Origin: Chloroflexota bacterium
GTDB taxonomy: Bacteria > Chloroflexota > Anaerolineae > SpSt-600
Direction of reading: 5' to 3'
Length of the DNA: 5,430 nucleotides
Assembly: GCA_011041825.1 (NCBI GenBank)
Contig: DRAO01000094.1
Coordinates: 1-5,430 of the forward strand
Shown here: in pieces, positions 1-5,426 of the stretch
How the letters are laid out: each line of letters begins with the position of its first letter
Position numbering within the stretch: the first letter of the stretch is position 1
The notes under the pieces: generated by a model
Database searches by the model: none
Told to the model about the DNA's origin: nothing
Seen by the model: the letters and a program-made list of their open reading frames with translations, nothing else
Translations under genes and position numbers: made by a program

Positions 1-589
<589 letters not shown>

Positions 590-1195
590 TCACAGCCCAA
601 ACAGGCTGAGTTGTTTGGCTTTCGTCTCATCTTCGATTTCCAGCTTATCGAGCTGTTTCAGAATCTCCGGAATACGCCTGAAATCTTCTTCCACCGCTGA
701 TTTCCATCTGGGCTGGTGGAGGGCCGCAGCCGGGTGGAAAACCGGGTAACAGGTTAAATCACCAACCCGTATAAGTTGGCCGTGAACTTTAGAGATGGAA
801 GCCTTGGGCAGGAACTTGGCCAGGGAGAAGCGCCCTAAGGTTACGATGAGCCTGGGCTTTATAATCTCAATCTGGCGGTCGAGATAAGGAGCACAGGCTT
901 TTATCTCGTCCGCCAGGGGGTCTCGATTCCCGGGGGGACGGCATTTTATCACATTGCATATGTAGACCTCTTCCCGCTTGATGCCTATGCTCTCCAAGAG
1001 TTGGTCGAGAAACCGGCCTGCGGCCCCTACAAAGGGCCTGCCCTGGCGGTCTTCATGGAACCCAGGGGCTTCGCCTATGAACATAATCTGAGCATCCTCT
1101 GGCCCTTCGCCGGGCACGGCATTGGTGCGGCTTTCGGCCAAGCGGCACTTGTGGCAATTGCGGATTTCCTCGTAGAGTTTCTCCAGCTCAGTCAT
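590..1195 (-). CDS. udg: Family 4 (UDGa-type) iron-sulfur uracil-DNA glycosylase with a C-terminal beta-clamp motif
   Basis: This 201-residue enzyme removes uracil arising from cytosine deamination, starting base excision repair. Family 4 hallmarks are visible: GEAPG at residues 41-45, GRPFVGAAGR at 52-61, CNVIKCRPPGNR from residue 80, and the catalytic-loop HPAA at 154-157. Four cysteines (14, 17, 85, 101) match the [4Fe-4S] cluster ligands of this family in spacing and context. Length is normal for the family apart from a charged linker of about 15 residues that leads to QLSLF at 195-199, the consensus bacterial sliding-clamp binding peptide; clamp binding is my inference. The ATG start overlaps the rimI stop as ATGA, with AAGGAGG four bases upstream, so translation is probably coupled to rimI. 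It is the last gene of the tsaE operon and converges on ligA, another repair gene. Low similarity to family 5 enzymes is possible, but the GEAPG and HPAA motifs favour family 4. Confidence 0.95.
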   Translation of the reverse strand: MTELEKLYEEIRNCHKCRLAESRTNAVPGEGPEDAQIMFIGEAPGFHEDRQGRPFVGAAGRFLDQLLESIGIKREEVYICNVIKCRPPGNRDPLADEIKACAPYLDRQIEIIKPRLIVTLGRFSLAKFLPKASISKVHGQLIRVGDLTCYPVFHPAAALHQPRWKSAVEEDFRRIPEILKQLDKLEIEDETKAKQLSLFGL

Positions 1196-1737
1196 CGTTC
1201 CTCCTTAAGTCGGCTCAATTTGCTTCGTATCTCTTTCCTGCGCTCTCTTAACATCCCTTGGAAAGGAGGGCTTGTCAACCCATAAGCAGTCATTATGAGG
1301 GCATCTTCTTGATTGGCATAGTACCTCTTGCGCCTTCCCACAATCTTAAACCCGTATTTGGAGTATAATTTCTGGGCAGGTCGGTTGGAGATGCGGACCT
1401 CTAAGGTAGCCACATTGGCTCCCAGCGCTACTGCCCAGTCCAGCAAGGAGATGAGTATCAGCTCCCCCAATCCCTTACGCCGCCACCCAGGTCTGACAGC
1501 TAAGGTGCATATATGAGCTTCATCCTGAACCAACCAAAATCCACCATAACCGAGCAGTAATCCCTCGGCTTTTTCACCTTTTAAACGGGCCACCAGGTAA
1601 TATCCTTTGTCGTTCTGGGTAAGTTCATACCGATAGGAAGATAGGCTCCAGGGCATAGGAAATACCGCCCTTTCTATCTCCATCACCTCATCCAGGTCAT
1701 CCAGGCGCATAGGGCGTATCACGAACCCCTTTATCAT
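1192..1737 (-). CDS. rimI: Ribosomal protein S18-alanine N-acetyltransferase RimI
   Basis: This GNAT-fold enzyme uses acetyl-CoA to acetylate the N-terminal alanine of ribosomal protein S18; bacterial homologues can also acetylate other N-termini. The acetyl-CoA pyrophosphate loop is RRKGLG at residues 86-91 (RxxGxG). The RimI signature ISNRPAQKLYSKYGF spans 116-130. Glu113 and Tyr125 sit 12 residues apart, as do the catalytic Glu103 and Tyr115 of the E. coli enzyme. The segment KRYYANQEDALIM near 137-149 is also typical. At 181 residues it is longer than the usual 145-160, because of a highly charged tail (about residues 160-181) that looks helical and has no motif I recognise. Its ATG overlaps the tsaB stop (ATGA), and its own stop overlaps the udg start. 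The setting beside tsaB and tsaE is the classic rimI neighbourhood, which supports RimI over a generic GNAT acetyltransferase. Confidence 0.93.
   Translation of the reverse strand: MIKGFVIRPMRLDDLDEVMEIERAVFPMPWSLSSYRYELTQNDKGYYLVARLKGEKAEGLLLGYGGFWLVQDEAHICTLAVRPGWRRKGLGELILISLLDWAVALGANVATLEVRISNRPAQKLYSKYGFKIVGRRKRYYANQEDALIMTAYGLTSPPFQGMLRERRKEIRSKLSRLKEER
1200..1206 (-). promoter_or_regulatory. udg ribosome binding site inside the rimI 3' coding end
   Basis: AAGGAGG lies 4 bases before the udg ATG and is read in frame as Lys-Glu-Glu of the RimI C-terminus (Leu-Lys-Glu-Glu-Arg-stop). The spacer is short but the match to the anti-Shine-Dalgarno sequence is strong. It supports the ATG at 1195 as the start. 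Confidence 0.75.
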
Positions 1738-2399
1738 ATACAGCTTCCTCCAAGGTAGATGGGGGAGAGAGAGGCTATCTCATCTCTATGGCCAGCCTTC
1801 CAGAGCTGGTAAGCTATTTGTGCCAGGAAGCTGGCCCTACGTATGGAGAAAGCTGGTTCTGCCACCATCGCCCTGTTGCCAAAATGCTCTTTGATTAAAG
1901 CCTTACCCCGGGGGTTTATCTCCCCACAGAAGATAACCTGTTTGCCCGCTATCTTCTCCGGAAGCTCCTCCCAGTAGAGGGCCATATATTCCGTCAACCT
2001 CTTCCATTTCTTCCCCACCCTTTTATACCCTGCGGTGTAAATCCTGTCTCTGCCAGCCTCAAGCACCCCCCATACTTCCTTGGATTGATAAGCGAAGGGA
2101 TAGGTGAGGAAATCCAACGTAGGTATGCCCACCAAGGCAGCGTTCAAGCTTAGGGCTAACCCTTTTGCTACGGCTAGCCCTATCCGTAAACCCGTGAATG
2201 AGCCCGGCCCCAAGGCCACAGCTATCACCCTTAAGTCTTCAGGGCTGGCACGATGCGTTTCTACCATCCTTATCAGGCGGGGCATAAGTTGAACCGTATG
2301 ACTATTATAGGAATGCCAGCTCTCTTCAGCCAATATCTCTTCGCCATCGAAAAGGGCGAGACTCGAAAGTTTGGTGGAGGTATCAATGGCTAAAAGCAT
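1734..2399 (-). CDS. tsaB: tRNA threonylcarbamoyladenosine biosynthesis protein TsaB
   Basis: TsaB is the inactive ASKHA-fold partner that dimerises with TsaD and, with TsaE, transfers threonylcarbamoyl-AMP to A37 of ANN-decoding tRNAs in the cytoplasm. The 221-residue length is usual. The start LLAIDTST (residues 2-9) is the ASKHA phosphate-1 strand, and VALGPGSFTGLRIGLAVAKG (61-80) is the family's most diagnostic block. LEAGRDRIYTAGY (113-125) corresponds to the usual DAR-x-x-E-V-Y region, with Ala-Gly in place of Asp-Ala. The C-terminus LSPIYLGG matches the common P-x-Y-L-R end, but the arginine is glycine. The ATG follows an AGGAG that overlaps the tsaE stop codon, and the gene's last codons contain the rimI ribosome binding site. 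The neighbours tsaE and rimI confirm the assignment. tsaD, its obligate partner, is not in this window. Confidence 0.95.
   Translation of the reverse strand: MLLAIDTSTKLSSLALFDGEEILAEESWHSYNSHTVQLMPRLIRMVETHRASPEDLRVIAVALGPGSFTGLRIGLAVAKGLALSLNAALVGIPTLDFLTYPFAYQSKEVWGVLEAGRDRIYTAGYKRVGKKWKRLTEYMALYWEELPEKIAGKQVIFCGEINPRGKALIKEHFGNRAMVAEPAFSIRRASFLAQIAYQLWKAGHRDEIASLSPIYLGGSCI
1747..1751 (-). promoter_or_regulatory. rimI ribosome binding site inside the tsaB 3' coding end
   Basis: GGAGG lies 9 bases before the rimI ATG and is read in frame as the two glycines of the TsaB C-terminus (Leu-Gly-Gly-Ser-Cys-Ile). With the 4-base ATGA overlap this supports the chosen rimI start and translational coupling. 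Confidence 0.75.
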
Positions 2400-2407
2400 A
2401 GTCCCTG

Positions 2408-2412
2408 CTCCT
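2408..2412 (-). promoter_or_regulatory. tsaB ribosome binding site overlapping the tsaE stop codon
   Basis: The coding-strand sequence TAGGAGCAGGGACT precedes the tsaB ATG. AGGAG starts within the tsaE TAG stop and lies 8 bases from the start codon. A ribosome finishing tsaE would sit on this site, so coupled translation is likely (inference). Confidence 0.75.
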
Positions 2413-2917
2413 ATACACCGAAGGCAGAGCGTCTGAAGAGGCGCAGCAATTCCCGATAGCGCTCACCTTGGGCTTCCATAAGGAGATGCCGGTGAGTTGG
2501 CCCCACGTACTTGAACGTAATCCACATCCTCTGAGGGGGGATTATCTCCTTAGCCCTCTCTGCCCATTCTATCACGCACACCCCTTCGCCATAGAAGTAT
2601 TCCTCAATCCCCAACGCCAGGGCTTCTTTTACCGGGTTCTCCAACCGGTAAAAATCAATGTGATACAAGGGGGGGGTAGATGGGGAAGGATGATACTCGC
2701 TTATGAGGATGAAAGAAGGGCTGGTGATAGGCTCCTTTATGCCCATCCCTTTACCAATCCCCTGGACGAAACAGGTCTTACCACTGCCAAGGGGGCCTTC
2801 CAGGCATATGATGTCCCCCTTCTCCAGAAGTAACCCCAAACGGGTCCCTAATCGCCGGGTCTGTTCCTCACTTCGGCTGACGAAAGAGAGGCTGTCTTCG
2901 TTCAGGATAGGGCTCAT
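2411..2917 (-). CDS. tsaE: tRNA t6A biosynthesis ATPase TsaE
   Basis: TsaE is the small P-loop ATPase that binds the TsaB-TsaD dimer and whose ATP hydrolysis is needed for multi-turnover t6A synthesis. Visible motifs are the Walker A GPLGSGKT at residues 41-48, the switch-like TSPSF at 65-69, the HIDFYRL block at 86-92, and VIEWAERA at 115-122 (Walker B-like strand followed by Glu-Trp). The 168 residues are slightly above the usual 140-160, through a short tail after the core. The ATG is preceded by AAGGAG with a 7-base spacer and by a good promoter, so this is the first gene of the tsaE-tsaB-rimI-udg transcript. A run of eight C on the coding strand encodes Thr81-Pro-Pro and could be a slippage site. 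The TAG stop forms part of the tsaB ribosome binding site. Confidence 0.95.
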   Translation of the reverse strand: MSPILNEDSLSFVSRSEEQTRRLGTRLGLLLEKGDIICLEGPLGSGKTCFVQGIGKGMGIKEPITSPSFILISEYHPSPSTPPLYHIDFYRLENPVKEALALGIEEYFYGEGVCVIEWAERAKEIIPPQRMWITFKYVGPTHRHLLMEAQGERYRELLRLFRRSAFGV

Positions 2918-2924
2918 CTCCCCA

Positions 2925-2930
2925 CTCCTT
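2925..2930 (-). promoter_or_regulatory. tsaE ribosome binding site
   Basis: AAGGAG lies 7 bases before the ATG at 2917 and fixes that start. A second purine-rich stretch, GGGGAG, directly abuts the ATG but is too close to be the main site. Confidence 0.8.
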
Positions 2931-2945
2931 ATCTCCTGCCGAGGT

Positions 2946-2975
2946 ATTATACAACAACTTAGGGGAGTTAGACAA
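2946..2975 (-). promoter_or_regulatory. Sigma-70/sigma-A type promoter of the tsaE-tsaB-rimI-udg operon
   Basis: On the minus strand a perfect -10 TATAAT occupies 2951-2946. An 18-base spacer separates it from a TTGTCT -35 at 2975-2970 (TTG plus C match TTGACA). Transcription would begin near 2939, giving a leader of about 22 bases that holds the tsaE ribosome binding site. It is in the only sizeable gap upstream of the operon. The -10 is convincing; the -35 is only moderate. Confidence 0.65.
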
Positions 2976-3064
2976 GGGGAAAACTTTCATCTTCGGGGCA
3001 ATAGCAAAGGGGAAGAGGACTTGTTCTTCTGGGCAGCAGCTTCCGCCGGGAATAAAATACCTGA

Positions 3065-3117
3065 GGAAGGTTGTTTCTTCGACGGCGCAAAGCTGCCGTC
3101 GAAGAAACAACCCTTCC
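3065..3117. repeat. Long intergenic inverted repeat (about 22 bp stem, 8-base loop)
   Basis: Positions 3071-3086 and 3095-3110 are perfect 16-base reverse complements around an 8-base loop. The stem extends outward by six more pairs (3065-3070 with 3112-3117) with a single unpaired C at 3111. It lies about 60 bases after the aldolase stop and about 90 bases before the tsaE promoter -35. It could end or protect the pfk-fba transcript, but neither strand has a U-tract directly after it: the minus strand reads TCAGGTATTTTATT and the plus strand CTGTTAAGC. A canonical intrinsic terminator is therefore not supported. Alternatives are an mRNA 3' stabiliser, a small palindromic repeat element, or a protein-binding site. 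I do not recognise the sequence. Confidence 0.85.
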
Positions 3118-3175
3118 CTGTTAAGCTCATCGCTGCCCGGAAATACCTTTCACCCCTGTTAGGAGAGCGAATTGC

Positions 3176-4099
3176 TTATTCTTCTGTCCCTCCCAGCTTC
3201 ACGCCGGTGAAGGTCTTCCTCGGGCTCACGAATCCCCCGCTGGAATCAATCCGCCCGGCGCTGCCGAAGAGCCTGATCTTTTCCCTCACAGCTTCCTTGA
3301 CGTATTCCCGGCTTATGGCCAGGAACTTGCGGGGGTCAACCTCGTTGGGCATTTTCTCGATGCCTTCCTTAAGCCCTCTGACGAAGGCCTGGTTCAGATA
3401 AGTGGCCACATTAACCTTGCTGATTCCGTTCTCAATGGCCTCGAGGATGCTCTCATGCTTTACCCCGGAGGAGCCGTGGAGGACAAGGGGGATGCCCACT
3501 TTATCCCTGATAGCCTTCAAGCGGTCTATATCCAGGGAAGCCTCCCGGGCCTGCATAGCATGGACAGAACCTATGGCTACGGCGAGGGAATCGGCTCCCG
3601 TGAGGCGGATGAACTCAGCGGCCTGGTCGGGGTCAGTCATCGCTGCTTTGACTTCCTCGGGGGTAACCCCATCCGAGGCCTTGAGCACCCGGCCAAGCTC
3701 AGCTTCCACAGGGATGCCGACGATGTGGGCTATATCGCATACCTTTTTGGTTATGGCCACGTTTTCCTCAAAGGGAAGTTTGGAGCCATCGAACATCAGG
3801 GATGTAAAGCCTATCCTCAAGCATTTTATGTTCTGCTCAAAGCTGGTGCCGTGGTCGAGGTGAAGCACCACAGGGATGTCCACCATCGAAGCCACAATCT
3901 TTACCATCCCAGCGGCCATTTCCAATCCTGCATAGCGGATAGCCCCCTGGCTTACCTGAAGGATTACGGGGGCTCTTTCCTCCTGGGCCGCCTCTATAAT
4001 GGCTTGAACCTGCTCCATATTATTGGCGTTGAAAGCGCCAATGGCATAATGCTCCTCGAAGGCCCTTTGAAGTAGTTCCTTGCTGGTTACCAGGGGCAT
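3176..4099 (-). CDS. fba: Class II (zinc) fructose-1,6-bisphosphate aldolase
   Basis: It cleaves fructose 1,6-bisphosphate to dihydroxyacetone phosphate and glyceraldehyde 3-phosphate, reversibly, in central carbon metabolism. The HLDHG motif at 80-84 supplies the catalytic Asp82 and zinc ligand His83. His180 and His208 (LVLHGSSG) fall at the same positions as the other zinc ligands in GatY/KbaY-type enzymes. VEAELG (131-136) and KVNVAT (228-233) are also typical. An oddity is IGSVHAMQ at 176-183, where most relatives have a Gly after the His and a nearby Tyr. At 307 residues it is about 20 longer than GatY-type enzymes, with an extra C-terminal tail after FGSAGR. The AGGAGG ribosome site overlaps the stop of the upstream phosphofructokinase gene, so the two form an operon and fructose bisphosphate is the likely substrate. 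A tagatose- or other ketose-bisphosphate specificity cannot be excluded. Sampled GC is higher than in the neighbours. Confidence 0.93.
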   Translation of the reverse strand: MPLVTSKELLQRAFEEHYAIGAFNANNMEQVQAIIEAAQEERAPVILQVSQGAIRYAGLEMAAGMVKIVASMVDIPVVLHLDHGTSFEQNIKCLRIGFTSLMFDGSKLPFEENVAITKKVCDIAHIVGIPVEAELGRVLKASDGVTPEEVKAAMTDPDQAAEFIRLTGADSLAVAIGSVHAMQAREASLDIDRLKAIRDKVGIPLVLHGSSGVKHESILEAIENGISKVNVATYLNQAFVRGLKEGIEKMPNEVDPRKFLAISREYVKEAVREKIRLFGSAGRIDSSGGFVSPRKTFTGVKLGGTEE

Positions 4100-4104
4100 T
4101 TCTC

Positions 4105-4110
4105 CCTCCT
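4105..4110 (-). promoter_or_regulatory. fba ribosome binding site overlapping the phosphofructokinase stop codon
   Basis: AGGAGG lies 5 bases before the fba ATG, and its first two bases belong to the TAG stop of the preceding gene. The arrangement copies the tsaE/tsaB junction and argues for coupled translation of the two glycolytic genes. Confidence 0.8.
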
Positions 4111-5323
4111 ATACGGTTAGCTTTTTGGGTACTCTTACGCCTATGAGCCGAGTGTAGAGGGGCAGAGGTTCTCCGATTAGAGGACGAGCATATTCGATAA
4201 AGGCTTCGGTGACGAAATTGCCTTCCTGGTTTATGTACTCATCAGGCATATGTCGTTCAACGTTAGCTACCTTCTCCAATTCCACTAGCCCAGTGGTAGC
4301 CCGGTATCCATTGTTGTTGGCTTCCCTAATCAAAGTCACCATCTTGGCTGTTTCCCCGGATACAGCCGCTTTAACGGCTGCTCTGCCCACCCTGTAAGCT
4401 TCCTCAAGATCAACTTTCGAGGCACAGGCCATAAAAGAGCGATACAGATAATTGGGTTTATCAATGCGAACTTTGAGTCCCAATTTATTTTTGATAATAG
4501 AAGCTGCCGCATCAGAAGCGCCGCCTTTCAAGACGTGCCCGAAAGCATCCACCTCCTTTGGTGCGAACTTCCCCCCAAAAGGTTCCCCTTCCTCGGTGCA
4601 AACGCCTTCGCTTAAAGCAATAACCACATAACCATAGAGCTTGTAAGCTCTTTCCACATCTTGCAGAAGTTTTTCTTGGGAGAGGGGCCTTTCGGGCACG
4701 TAGATGAGGTGAGGGGGGTCATCCTCTCGTTCCTTGCCCAAAACCGAAGCCCCCGTTAGCCACCCGGCATTGCGGCCCATAACTTCTATGATCTTAACGG
4801 GACTGTTGAACCTCATCGCCATAGTATCCCAACCTGAATCCCGCACAGCCATAGCTACGAAACGGGCAGCGCTTCCATAACCCGGACAGTGGTCAGTATG
4901 AGCCAGGTCATTGTCTATGGTTTTAGGTACGCCGATTACCCGCATTTCGTAATTGGCCTTCTCGGCTAATATGCTCAGTTTGTTGGCCGTATCCATCGAA
5001 TCGTTCCCACCAATGTAGAAGAAGTAGCGGATGTTGTGAGCTTTGAAGACCTTGAGCAGGCGTTCGTAATCCTCTTCTTTTACCTTATATCTTATGGTGC
5101 CTAAGGCTGCACCGGGGGTCTTACGTAATCCCTCCAACACTGAGGGGGGTTCCCGTGTTAGGTCTATGAAATCCTCTTCCAGCACCCCTTTAATGCCATG
5201 AAGGGCTCCATAGATGGCTTCTATCTCCGGGTGCTCCTTTGCTTCGTGAATTATTCCCACCAGGGTATTATTTATAACAGCGGTGGGACCACCTGACTGA
5301 CCTACAACTGCTTTGCCCCTCAT
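4109..5323 (-). CDS. pfp: 6-phosphofructokinase, probably pyrophosphate-dependent
   Basis: It phosphorylates fructose 6-phosphate to fructose 1,6-bisphosphate. The 404-residue protein belongs to the PfkA superfamily: GQSGGPTAVINNT (8-20) is the N-terminal phosphate-donor loop, IGGNDSMDTA (104-113) replaces the E. coli GGDGS, PKTIDND (133-139) holds the catalytic Asp137, and MGRNAGW (182-188) contacts the sugar phosphate. In ATP enzymes the positions equivalent to 108 and 134 are glycines (Gly104 and Gly124 in E. coli); here they are Asp108 and Lys134, the established signature of pyrophosphate-dependent enzymes. The donor is therefore inferred to be PPi, making the step reversible. I chose the ATG at 5323 because AGGAGG lies 6 bases upstream; an upstream in-frame TTG at 5377 would add 18 unconserved residues. 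It is followed after 9 bases by fba. Confidence 0.93.
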   Translation of the reverse strand: MRGKAVVGQSGGPTAVINNTLVGIIHEAKEHPEIEAIYGALHGIKGVLEEDFIDLTREPPSVLEGLRKTPGAALGTIRYKVKEEDYERLLKVFKAHNIRYFFYIGGNDSMDTANKLSILAEKANYEMRVIGVPKTIDNDLAHTDHCPGYGSAARFVAMAVRDSGWDTMAMRFNSPVKIIEVMGRNAGWLTGASVLGKEREDDPPHLIYVPERPLSQEKLLQDVERAYKLYGYVVIALSEGVCTEEGEPFGGKFAPKEVDAFGHVLKGGASDAAASIIKNKLGLKVRIDKPNYLYRSFMACASKVDLEEAYRVGRAAVKAAVSGETAKMVTLIREANNNGYRATTGLVELEKVANVERHMPDEYINQEGNFVTEAFIEYARPLIGEPLPLYTRLIGVRVPKKLTV

Positions 5324-5329
5324 CCTATA

Positions 5330-5335
5330 CCTCCT
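5330..5335 (-). promoter_or_regulatory. Ribosome binding site fixing the phosphofructokinase start
   Basis: AGGAGG (within GGGAGGAGGT) lies 6 bases before the ATG at 5323. The first residues after this ATG (Met-Arg-Gly-Lys-Ala-Val-Val-Gly) lead directly into the conserved phosphate loop. The TTG at 5377 has no such site. Confidence 0.85.
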
Positions 5336-5348
5336 CCCTGGGTCGCTA

Positions 5349-5377
5349 ATAACAGTGGATTGCAAAATTCCCCGCAA
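5349..5377 (-). promoter_or_regulatory. Weak candidate promoter for the pfp-fba operon
   Basis: On the minus strand TTGCGG (5377-5372) and TGTTAT (5354-5349) are separated by 17 bases. The -10 matches TATAAT at four of six positions and the -35 matches TTGACA at three. A start near 5342 would leave a leader of about 20 bases holding the ribosome site. The spacing is ideal but the hexamers are poor, and the true promoter could lie beyond the window. Confidence 0.3.
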
Positions 5378-5387
5378 AAGGCCTCCG

Positions 5388-5426
5388 CCCTTGTTTACAA
5401 ACCGTGCAAGGGAAATGGCTTCCCTT
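5388..5426 (-). other. Two mutually exclusive short hairpins upstream of pfp
   Basis: On the minus strand AAGGGAA (5426-5420) can pair with TTCCCTT (5414-5408) across a 5-base loop. The overlapping CCCTTG (5412-5407) can instead pair with CAAGGG (5393-5388) across a 13-base loop. The two structures compete for the same bases. There is no U-tract after either. This may be the tail of an upstream gene's terminator region or chance, and no gene is visible in the last 107 bases of the window. Confidence 0.3.

Noticed and set aside
2868..3110. Minus-strand 80-codon frame in the fba-tsaE gap
   Set aside because: It would start with TTG inside the hairpin, has no ribosome site, and overlaps the tsaE promoter and start in another frame.
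3050..3117. Large hairpin as a canonical rho-independent terminator of fba
   Set aside because: The T-rich stretch TATTTTATT starts several bases after the stem and is interrupted; the call is too weak, so it is reported as an inverted repeat.
2918..3175. Riboswitch or T-box leader before tsaE
   Set aside because: The predicted transcript leader is only about 22 bases and I found no T-box or other conserved riboswitch core in the gap.
2703..3401. Plus-strand open frame of 232 codons across tsaE, the intergenic gap and fba
   Set aside because: It is antisense to two well-supported genes, has no recognisable motif, crosses the large palindrome and lacks a ribosome site I can support.
3455..4075. 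Plus-strand open frame of 206 codons opposite the aldolase gene
   Set aside because: It is a shadow of the GC-rich fba codons on the other strand; the protein resembles no family I know.
5324..5377. Extended N-terminus of the phosphofructokinase from the TTG at 5377
   Set aside because: No ribosome site precedes the TTG, the 18 extra residues are unlike the family, and the ATG at 5323 has an excellent AGGAGG.
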